A stretch of 64,000 bases of DNA, from positions 1 to 64,000 of the forward strand of contig NJFT01000069.1 in the NCBI GenBank assembly GCA_002221725.1. Direction: 5' to 3'. The notes under the pieces were generated by a model that saw only the letters and a list, made by a program, of their open reading frames with translations, had not been told where the DNA came from and made no database searches. The stretch comes from Scedosporium boydii. Its lineage: Eukaryota > Ascomycota > Sordariomycetes > Microascales > Microascaceae. Positions 11,251 through 20,989 of the stretch are shown here, one piece after another; positions within the stretch are counted from its first letter, which is position 1; every line of letters starts with the position of its first letter. The translations under genes and the position numbers were made by a program.

Positions 11251-14200
11251 ATAGTTAGTTCAGCGTCACGGAAAAGGGGCCTGCGCAAACCTTCTCATTG
11301 ATGGATCGATCGATGCTTGCTCCCCATCCCTAGCCTGCCCATCAGAAAGCCGGGGGGCACGATGATCGATTGATCGCCGCTAATTCCACAAGACTTCGAC
11401 GTTGAGCCCGTATGTGTACCACGACTATCAAGTTACCGCCCAGGAGACATCGTTGAGGCCCTACAACCTGTACTTCGGACGACCAATGACTTCGTAATAC
11501 CAAACTATTTCGAGTCTGTCAACATGCACGACGGCTCCGCCTGGCAATAGCCTCGAGCCTAGGAAGAAGCAATATGGGCTGCGGAATCCTCAACAGCATT
11601 CATTCAAGTCCCTTCCGGTGGCGGAGGTCAGGAAGCCCTCACCCGAATTCAGGTGGTTGACGAGGTCTGTATAGTATCTCGTTCTCGTATTCGTGACACG
11701 ATCAGTCAAGACAAGAAAAATGAGACTTCCCTCAGAATTCGGGAGCATGCCGAAGAGAGGCTCTCGACAGCTCAGCCTTCAGGGCCGCCCAAAAAGCAGT
11801 CTCTTGTCGTCGCACTATTTGTTTATACAGCATACATAGGTATTGTCTTCGGAGTCCAGACAATAGAAATAGGCGATCACTATTAAGGCCCGCAACCAAT
11901 GCCAACGAAGAGTTACTTGATTGTCTTCCATTCCATTGTCATCGCCAATTGTTCAGCCAGGCAGGGGACCATCATCTAGACCCGACGACGCCTAGCCAGG
12001 CAAAGCCAGACCATCCCCCACCGGCGCCACGAGTGGGGACCTGAGTAGTTTCGCCGAATGCAAAAGATTGGAGACCCTTCCAGGGTTGAATCGTTGTGTC
12101 GGGATTTTAACACAAGCGATGAGTGTCTAGACTCCCGAAGGGAGACCGGGGTTGGCTACTACTGTACACTAGGGTATTATGTGTTGTCCATTCCTGCCAT
12201 CGAATCAAATGAAACAAAGTAAATGTGTGTGTTTCCATGGTCGATATATCGATAGAGTTTAAGACCTGGGAGCTATTCGCCTGGCGGTTTCAGCCCTGCC
12301 GATCATCTCCTTCGGCCTCTCTTCCTGCCGGGCCGCACCCAGGCAGTGCTAAGCCTGAGCTTGTATGAGACTTTGGGAGATTGATGCGAACTCGTGAGTC
12401 GCGTGTGCGAGCAGTGGACACAGCAGGCATAGGAGAGACGACCCATTCTGCTAATGTGAGCCGGTTTGGATTACGACGTACGAGCTTGGCAAGCCTTGTC
12501 CCTGAGCCGCGATGGCGATATCATGGTTGCTTTTGATGGCGCAATCCATTCTTCCCACCAACTGAGCTCCCGCCAAAGCTGGAGATGGAAGGAGCCGGAA
12601 TCCGAGGACTATTGGTGCAAGAATACCCAAGAAACCAACCAAATAATGACAGCCGCAGTATAATATAAGAAAAGACACCACAAGCCTGTCTTTGTAGAGA
12701 GATTTGTTTTACCAGGTGTGTTCCGTGTCTGTGCTCCCATGTCCAAGCCACCTCGAGATCTGGATGATGCATCTGATCATACACCAGGTTTGTTTCTGCC
12801 AGGGGTCTTTGCGCCCTCCTCTTTCATCGACGAGAGATCAATACTAACCCGATTACGAAGTACTGCTTCATACAATCCAAACGAAAATATGCATGGAGCT
12901 TAATATCGCCTCCGTTTTGTCTCTTCTAGGACGGCAGTCCATTATTGGTCGTCTCTTGCCGTCTTGTCGAAAAGGGACTGAGCTCGTGTGAGCGACCTGG
13001 GAGAATAAAAGGGAAACTTAGCGATCATCACGCAATCCCGCAAATGGGCAGGGGGACACAATGCGAGCTGCTGTGCTCATATGCAATCCTTCGCTCTTCA
13101 AACCTGAACTCGCGGAAGACCCTGTCGGCTTGTCGAAAGAAGGACGATGAAAACAAGGAGATTGATAGCGAACCCAAACATGATCGTCAAAAAAAGGTTT
13201 CCTCGATCATGTTAAGCCTGCCACTTCGTTTTCTCTTGCCCTTGCACAAAGGAGCCATTTCTTCATCTCCCACTCTAAAACCAAGACTGTTACTTTGTCC
13301 TGCGAGGCCTCACAAACGTCGTTTCAATATCGATGCCATGATATTGTTACCCGGATGGCTGCGCTGTGAGCTACCCGGCCGGTTGGAGCTGCTGGAGTGA
13401 GTAGTAAAGCAATGATAGCCGAGCATCTTTTTTTCTTGTTCTCGTCATCCCGCTCTATGGGCGCTTACTTACCTCGCGGTTTCTTCTCCAGAGGCGAGTA
13501 GGCGTGCCATGGATGCTTCGCTGTCGCGTGAGCTCGCAGAATTCTACATGCCAATACGCCCTCCTCTATTAGCTGGGGAGGCTTGCCGGGATTCTGAGTT
13601 ACCTGTGATGGAACACGATGAGTATCGATGTTATAAGGGAATTCCGTAACTGATTTCCCAGAAGATCAAGGCACATGGTCCGGAAGTATCGACTCCTTCG
13701 GCTACTCATGACATTCTTGTCTCTTCAGGTCTGATCTTGGAAACAGAGCTGAGAAGGGATGCTAAGTAATCGGTGTTCTAGTCCTGTCCTACGTTTAGGA
13801 GAGCTATGCATTCACATCCTGTGTATCCTCAAATCTGTTGACATCTTCCAAGCTTGCTATCGAACAAGAAGTTCAGATCCTCGGATTAAGGTCTAAGGCA
13901 TATCCGTCCAGACAACAGAATGTCCCGTGGGTCTGTCTGATAGGGCGGCTTCAAGGCCAGCTCTTCCGAGTATACCATACCAGGCTTTGATCTGTATGAG
14001 CGTCGGGAACCTTCTTCTCACTGCTGGTCGACAGCGTCCCCCGTAGTATAATGATGCAGACTCAGTCATCATGACTAACACTGACTCATTATTGTTCTTG
14101 AACAGCGTTCTCACGAGAGCAATTGCCGGTTTGCTTTCGCCATGTTGCGGACTTTGGTGTTCTCTCTCAAGCTCCTAAGCCATTCGTATATGGTTGATAT

Positions 14201-14931
14201 GGAAACAAGAATCGCACGCACAAGCTTCGGATTCGTATGTGCTCGAGGAATCAAGCCCAAGAACACTCACGGAATAAAACTCCATGGGGGATTAGAAAGA
14301 TTACTGTTGTTTATCCAAGACGCAGGCCCGAGGCCCGAGGCGATATCTCTCGCTCTCCCATAGAATATCTAGAATACCGTCTTTCTAGCTGGAAATATCG
14401 AATGATATCTCTCCATCATATCACCTTCCTCCCTCTCCAGGTTTCGCTCTAGTTTGGGGCGGAGCTCGATCTCGGCATGAGTCATCTCCTTCCTCGGGTG
14501 ATTCATGGCTCAGGCTTATAGTTGCATTGACTAGCAAAATACGGGCTCAATCTGTAAAATGTACAACTCTGAGGATCGATGAAGCTCACTTATATGCTTG
14601 AGGCAGCAACGTGCAGTGTCGGGACGGTGGGGCGATGCGGTGCGTAGAAATCCAAGATAATTTTTGCGGGGTGATGTTGCTACATACCCCTCCTTCCAGC
14701 AGCTTACCCACCTCACATCATCTCTCATCACACTCCCCCTACAGCTCGCCAACGTCCATCATCAACAACGAGAGAGGTCATTAGATATTTCCGTTCCTCG
14801 CTGTATTCAGGGAACACTTTTTACACTACATATTATACATCACCTCCCAGAGTCAACGACCAGCAACAACAACAACAACAACAACTGCTAGTCTCCCATC
14901 ACACGACCTCTTCTAGCCCACCACCACCACC

Positions 14932-15888
14932 ATGTCCCGCCAAATAAACCAACCATCCAACCAAATCAAACTCACCAACGTCTCCCTCGTCCGCCTCAAA
15001 AAAGGCAAAAAACGCTTCGAGATCGCCTGCTACAAGAACAAAGTCCTCGAATGGCGCTCCGGGATCGAAACAGACCTCGACAACGTTCTCCAAATCCCCA
15101 ACGTCTTCCTCAACGTGTCCAAGGGCCAGACGGCGCCGCGCGATGATCTGGACAAGGCCTTCGGCAAGGGCAAGTCCGTAGACGACATCGTGCTCGAGAT
15201 CTTGAAGAAAGGCGAGATGCAGGTCGGGGAGAAGGAGAGGGCGGCGCAGCTGGAGAGGGTGCATAATGAAGTCGTGGGAATCGTGGCGAGCAAGTTGGTG
15301 GATCCGAGGACGAAGAGGGTGTATACAACGGGGATGATCGAAAAGGCGCTGGATATGCTCACGTCGAAGGCTCATGAGGATAGTAATGCGTCTGCTTCTG
15401 CTCCTGCTGCGGCGACATCTACGCCCGCATCTGGGTCGGGCACGCCGGCCGAGGAGGGTGCTCAGGAACAACCAGCTAAGCCGAAGCCTGTTTGGAGGGG
15501 TGTTGTGACGACGAAGAGCGCAAAGAGTCAGGCGCTTGAGGCTATGAAGGCTCTTATTGCCCATCAGCCCATCCCCGTTGCCAGGGCTAGGATGAGGCTG
15601 AGGATAAGCTGTCCTACGAACATCCTCAAGCAGGGTGTCAAGTCTGGTGGAAAGCCCAAGGACTCCGAGGGTGAGCACAAGGCTCCCGGCACGGTCAAGG
15701 ACATGATCTTGAGCTACATTGAGCAAGTCGAGTCACAAGATGTCGTGGGCACTTCGGACTGGGAGGTGGTGGGCTTCGTTGAACCTGGTGCGTTCAAGGC
15801 GTTGTCGGATTTCATTGGCAACGAGACGAGGGGCCAGGGCAGAGTTGAGGTGCTGGACATGGCTGTTACACACGAGGATCAGGATTAA
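14932..15888 (+). CDS. SDO1: Ribosome maturation protein SDO1/SBDS
   Basis: The SBDS family protein that, with the GTPase Efl1, releases the anti-association factor Tif6/eIF6 from nascent 60S subunits. A single exon of 318 aa. The N-terminal FYSH domain (about 1-95) is clear, with RLKKGKKRFEIACYKNKV and FLNVSKGQ. The helical middle domain and the C-terminal domain (GFVEPGAFKALSDFIG) follow. It is longer than the ~250 aa of yeast and human proteins because of an Ala/Ser/Pro-rich insertion at about residues 148-187, between two helices of the middle domain, and a shorter Lys/Gly insertion near 225-240. It is preceded by a pyrimidine- and CAA-rich leader and converges on RPS18 with 406 bases between stops. 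Confidence 0.95.
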   Translation: MSRQINQPSNQIKLTNVSLVRLKKGKKRFEIACYKNKVLEWRSGIETDLDNVLQIPNVFLNVSKGQTAPRDDLDKAFGKGKSVDDIVLEILKKGEMQVGEKERAAQLERVHNEVVGIVASKLVDPRTKRVYTTGMIEKALDMLTSKAHEDSNASASAPAAATSTPASGSGTPAEEGAQEQPAKPKPVWRGVVTTKSAKSQALEAMKALIAHQPIPVARARMRLRISCPTNILKQGVKSGGKPKDSEGEHKAPGTVKDMILSYIEQVESQDVVGTSDWEVVGFVEPGAFKALSDFIGNETRGQGRVEVLDMAVTHEDQD

Positions 15889-16294
15889 TTATGACATTTC
15901 GATACCCTTTTTGACTCGGAAACTCCTCTCCAATACCCTCTAGGTGGGAAGCGTACTGTTACCCCTGCAAAGCGAATATGCTTCGTGTGAGTTGCAAGGC
16001 CGTTGGGTCATAGCAAGACCACATCTGTACATACATACACAACCCTGTTTAACCTTACTCCGGAAACCCCAATTTCATTCCACAGATTTGATGATAAAAA
16101 CCTTCCTGCACATCACTTCTGCCGAGCGAGAAAAGAATAACGTGCGTAAATGTTCCCTATTTTTTTTTTGTTTGCGCAAAGGACGTAAAATCTAGACGAC
16201 AAAAAATCCATTGCGATGCAGTGGAGAGGAATCCGATCGTAATGCAAACAGTTTCATGACGCCTATCCCCCGTAAACCGAGAAAGACCAATAGT
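15889..16294. other. Convergent intergenic, SDO1 / RPS18
   Basis: 406 bases between the stop codons of two convergent genes. It holds only 3' flanks, including a T run at 16160-16170. I see no other feature. Confidence 0.7.
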
Positions 16295-17129
16295 TTAACC
16301 ACCCCTCTTCTTGGAGACACCGACGGTACGACCACGACGACCGGTGGTCTTGGTGTGCTGTCCACGGACACGGAGACCCCAGTAGTGACGGAGACCACGG
16401 TGGGCTCGGATCTTCTTCAGGCGCTCGAGATCCTCACGGAGCTTGGAGTCGACGGCGTTGGAGACGATTTGGGAGTCCTTTCCGTCGACGATGTCCTTTT
16501 GTCTGTTGAGGAACCAGGTGGGGATCTTGTACTGGGTGGGGTTTTGCTGTGGAGGGGGAAAAAAGTGTTAGCAGAGATGGAAACATTCCTGCTCGTTCTT
16601 GTCGTGGGACGGGTGGCTACTAACGAGGATGGTGACGATACGCTCAAGCTCCTCAGAGGTGAGCTCACCGGCACTAGAAAAGTTCTGTTAGACCCTGATT
16701 TCATCCTCCCATCATTCTAATCGATCGATCGAAGTTCTCGTACCGCTTGGAGAGGTCGACATCGGCCTTCTTGAGGACAAGGTTGGAGTACTGTAATGGC
16801 AAAGTCAGTCGTATGCCACATTTGAGAGTTGTTCGTGATTGGGGAATATCTTACGCGACGACCGACACCCTTGATCTTGGTCAAGGCAAACATGGTCTTC
16901 TGCTCTGTTTTCCAAAGAGTTAGCAATTCCATCCGTCCCTGCAATAGATTGTCCCCCAAAGCATCGACCACCACACGTTCAAAACTTCATGACTGGAAAT
17001 CGCGACGTCGATGAAAAACAAAAAAGGCGAGGGATTGGATTGGCGATAAAACTCACTTCCGTCGACATTGGTGTTGAGGAGACGCAGGATGAACTGGAAG
17101 TTCGACTTCTCGCCGGATACGAGCGACAT
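16295..17129 (-). CDS. RPS18: 40S ribosomal protein S18 (uS13)
   Basis: Small-subunit head protein of the S13p/S18e family, contacting tRNA and the B1 intersubunit bridge. Five exons: 17129-17057, 16904-16855, 16790-16744, 16673-16625 and 16546-16295, giving 156 aa, the usual length. The product reads [20 protein letters not shown] at the start, then the [12 protein letters not shown] helix-turn motif, [18 protein letters not shown], and the basic tail [11 protein letters not shown]. All four introns (152, 64, 70 and 78 nt) use GT..AG and restore frame exactly. Short early exons and many introns are typical of fungal ribosomal protein genes. Confidence 0.97.
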
Positions 17130-17779
17130 GGTGGGCAACTGGTCTCTCGCGGAGTGTCGCCTAGTTGTGTGGTTGTGTTGTATGAAGCTGTCGTGAAAGA
17201 AATCTTCCGTAGGGGTGGAGAGGCTGTGGTTTTGCGAGGGATGGCGGGATGCGGTGTGGGGACTAGGGCAGTAATCACGTGCTGTAATTTTTGTGCTGCG
17301 TTTTATGGAGCAAGTCAAAACTTTGCGAAGTCACAACGCTCAAATTGTAGCTGAACAGCATGAACAAGTTGACTTGCTTAGTCATCATGGAAGCGCCTCG
17401 ACTTGGCACGATTTGAAAAGGTCTTGGTTTGTTCAAAGGAAGATTGATGCCGTCTCCAACGCTGCAGTGCCACACCGAGAAGTGGCTGCAAGTTCCACAG
17501 CGACCGAAGAAAGGTCCAGCATTTCCATCACAGGACCAATTCGTTTACATTGCCAGGGTATATCTTCAAAGATGTAGAGAAGAAATGGAAAAGAAACCTA
17601 TTTCGTACATACACAAAGCCTCCGCTCGCCTCAACTCCAAGCCTCCCAAAACGCCTCACCATCCAGTTCCATCACAGCCATGATTCGCCCCAAGACACTC
17701 CAACAGTTGGCTAGTTAATATGTGAACCTAACCAAGAAGAAAAGAAGTAAGCTACACTACAGCATAAGAACTTTGCAAG
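17130..17779. other. Intergenic, RPS18 promoter side
   Basis: 650 bases between the RPS18 start and the stop of the downstream minus-strand gene. It should contain the RPS18 promoter, which includes CT-rich sequence on the minus strand at 17130-17280. I see no gene in it. Confidence 0.6.
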
Positions 17780-18894
17780 TTACTTCGCTGTGGTTGTCGC
17801 GGTCGACGAGGTTGACGATGCTGTCGACGTCGTCGACGTCGTCGTTGCCGTCGCAGTCCCCAAGAACCGAAGAAGCCATTGCGCTCGAAGCCCAGCCAGC
17901 TGAGCCGCCGCAATCTGCTGGAACGAAGTAAAGAAGGTACCGGCGAGATTAACGAAGCTGTTTCCGTTGGCAGCAAAAACCGCGCAGCTTTGGAAGAACG
18001 TCACAGGGCTCTCGACAAAGGCGGCCTGGTTGGCGAAGATGATGGACGCCGGATCCGGGAATACGAGGTCCAGAGTTGGGGCTTCCGTGCCGGAAGGGAG
18101 GATGACGCTCTGGTTGAGGGAGCCGAAGGGGGCTAGGGGGTCGAATGTACCGAGGTCAAAGGAGGGGAGGTCCGTGGATCTTGAAGTGAGGGAGGAGCCT
18201 GTGGCGGTGGGCTCGATGGTCATGGTGTCGATGTCGGAAACCATGATGACGATGTTGCGGTCTGATACGCCGTTGTCTGCTAGGAGCTGGTTGATGAGGT
18301 AGCGGTTGGTGCCCGAGCCTCCGTCTCTGCGGTCAAGCACATTGGTGACAGTGACGATGACGGTGTTCTGCAAAAGAGGGACATATTCGTGTTAGTGCAC
18401 GTTCTTGTCCATGCTCTCTCTATCTCTCAGAAGGAACAAGATATAATCTTACAACTTGGGTAAACCGGGATCTGAAATGGTTAATTCGGATATTATTCTT
18501 GATAGTCTGCAGCTGAGCGACCAGCGCAAGTTGCGACTGGATCAGGGCACCGAACTGCCTCTCAGCAAGTTGGGTCAACTCATCGATGATGTCGAGATTG
18601 TTGTTCTGAATGACCGTGATGGTCGTCTGCTGGATGGGCGGCCCCAGGAGCAGAGGTTGGACGGCGCCGGTGAACGGGTCGAGGAACTGCCTCCTCTGGA
18701 TCTTTCGCTCAGCTGGTCCAGCTACGCGAACGGCCGAGCGCTCGTCATGGCTTTGCGGTGCTGGTGCGACTTGTTATCAGTTTGGTTTTCCCTTACAACC
18801 CAATATTGAAGTACCCCAGCCTAGAGTTGGACTTACCTGCTGAAACCAAAGAAGCAATGCCTACCAAGGCAGCAAAAAGTGAAGAGATATACAT
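17780..18894 (-). CDS. Secreted hypothetical protein with Ser/Thr-rich tail
   Basis: I do not recognise the family. Three exons, 18894-18837, 18760-18453 and 18367-17780, give 317 aa. The first exon is almost exactly a signal peptide (MYISSLFAALVGIASLVSA). A charged, Gln/Asn-rich segment follows with an RRQ-type dibasic site near residue 43 that could be a Kex2 processing point. A second conserved-looking segment contains NTVIVTVTNVLDRRDGG and a run ending in LPSFDLGTFDPLAPFG. The last ~25 residues are Thr/Ser/Ala repeats and end without a hydrophobic GPI signal, so the protein is probably soluble or wall-associated. Phase is preserved across both introns (76 and 85 nt). Confidence 0.75.
17796..17858. 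repeat. GTCGAC-type low-complexity repeat
   Basis: Imperfect GTC/GAC triplets that encode the Thr/Ser tail of the secreted protein on the minus strand. Confidence 0.7.
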
Positions 18895-20989
18895 GATGAA
18901 AGAAAGAACAACAAATGGAAAGAGAATTTAACTATGACAGGTCTACTCGGAAGACCCTATCCCCCCCTAGATAGATGGAGGCATTAGAGTTATATGAAGA
19001 AGTAGTGGGAGACGAAGACTGCTGCCAGAGCACGGGAAAGTCTACGCGACTATGATCTGTTATACAACTCGCATCTTATGATCTATACATCACGACGAGA
19101 GGCCTATCACTTATATACCTTCTCGCTGGCATCGAGCATCAAAATGAAAAGTCGGGGAACCCTGCGCGGGGTGTCCTCTTTCAGTCGAAGAAATGAGGAG
19201 GGAGGGTTGCGGCTATTCCCCAAAACCTGCGCACATCACGAATGCCGCGTCTCAAACTTTCTCTTCCCACCCTCCCCCCTTCACCACGAAGGCTCTGCGG
19301 CCCCAAGATGATGCTATGGTGAAAGAAGAGATGGCAAGATGGTGGGTGGGAAAAGATTACATGTCACAGCTTCCCAAGCGTGTCAACCGCCGAGTTGAGC
19401 GAGTTGATACAAGTGCCAGGTCTTGTCCAAACCCACCCCAGGGGTCTAGAGAGACAGAGAGGCTCCCATATAGCCGCATTTGCCATAGCCCTTTTACTCG
19501 ATGGCATGAGTCAAGAACTCGAAAAGGAGGGAAGGGGAGAAAATGTGTCCTAGGTGCCAGGGTGAACGACCTAATCCCAATTATGCATATTATCTCAAGT
19601 ACCGGCTTGTCCAGGCTGAAAAGGTCGTCTGTTGCGGCATCAAAAGGTGTTCCAGGAATTTTCCGTAGTTTTTTATGCACCCCTGAACCAAATCTGCGGT
19701 AAAAGTTGGAAGAATGTATTGTAAGTCGCCATTATCGAACCTCATCCTACGGCGATATCATCGGCGGATCGCACTGATACTCTTCAGCAGCGCTCGATTC
19801 GTCCAAAGTATTATCTTTTCATGTCTTACAACTAGAATAAAATTAAAATCAAAATAAATAAATCTATAGGAAATTGAATTGAACTCCAAAAAAATGAGGT
19901 CACCCAGGAAAGAAAGGGAAAAAGAAGCACATCTTTCCATGAGGCAACTCGACCTCCAGCTGAGACACCATCCGAAACATCGCCCACCCTCCTCATCCCA
20001 CCCACAGTCACCCTCACGATACCCTCATCATCCAAGCCAAGAAACCTGTCCCAAGAAAGGCGGGAGAAGAAGAATTCTTTCCCACTCTTTTGTTATGCTG
20101 AGAGGTAACTCGAGCCTAACTATGCAACTTCAACCGAGATGAATATGGGGGACATCACTCTTCAGAAGACTCCGGGTATATACAAAAGATGCGTCGATCA
20201 TCACCAAGGACCTGGAAGCTATGCTAGGCTGGGCACAGAGTCCGCGGGTTTCTTCTCCTCGAACAAAAAGATTTATATGTGCCTGGAGGGGCTATGCGTC
20301 CTCGGTGCATGGTGCATGCAGACATGAGAATCTGATACGAAAAGCGCAACCTCATGACCCCAATTCTTGACACACAGACTTCTGCGTTTGACACGATGCC
20401 AAGTAACGCGGGATGCCGAAATGCCCAGACCGGGAAAGAGGACAAAGGGCTCTTCGGATGGCGGACCGGGGAATAATGTGGTCTTACAAGTCAAGTTTGC
20501 AGAGAACGAAACCGTCAAGGCCAAAGGATGAGAGAGTTAAAGTGGACAAGGTGTAAGCTGCCATGCCCTTATCTCGTCGAGTCTACAATAGTGGAATGGT
20601 GTGGTCTTACAAGTCAAGTCTGTGGAGTCGAAGCCGTCAAGGCCAAAAGATGAGGGTTAAAGTAGGCAAGGTGTGAGTTGCTATGCCCTTATCTCGCCGA
20701 GTCCACAATTTAAATCACAGATTCGATATTCAGATCCATAGTGAACAGAGCATGTGTACAGAGTGTGTGTCTATTGTCTAGACTACCCATCTAAGTTATG
20801 ATACCGACTTGAATTCAAGCCTGCTTTCCCATTTTCAAACGCCAAAACATGAACCCTCAAGAAATCATCATCATCGCCGCTGAAAACATTTTCCATAGGA
20901 CTTCCCCTCGAATTCTAGTACTTAAACAAATAACAAGAAGAGAAAAGAGAAAAAACTCATCCCGTAGCCGAAAAGTCCTCCTTCACTCT
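18895..20989. other. Non-coding block, 2.1 kb
   Basis: Contains the promoter of the secreted-protein gene (18895 onward) and the 3' flank of HSP104 (up to 20989). No supported ORF. A diverged ~120 bp direct repeat lies at 20470-20709. Confidence 0.6.
20470..20709. repeat. Two-copy direct repeat, ~120 bp units
   Basis: Copy 1 is 20470-20589 and copy 2 is 20593-20709. They share long identical words such as GTGGTCTTACAAGTCAAGT and ATGCCCTTATCTCG and align with two small gaps. By eye roughly 85 percent of positions match, and most mismatches are transitions in both directions. No ORF spans either copy. Confidence 0.9.

Larger units (their letters stand above)
5115..14931. other. Gene-poor block, 9.8 kb
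   Basis: No open frame here shows a recognisable domain, conserved motif or consistent splice structure. The longest frames (for example 183 codons at 10447-10998 and 176 codons at 8199-8729) overlap frames of similar length on other frames and read as low-complexity translations. I found no tRNA or 5S rRNA signature by eye. The block carries many copies of the GTACTTC/GAAGTAC heptamer, a 19-nt palindrome at 8298 and a GATTGAT repeat at 11212. The first kilobase should hold the phosphodiesterase promoter, and the last 500 bases the pyrimidine-rich SDO1 promoter and leader. Confidence 0.6.
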
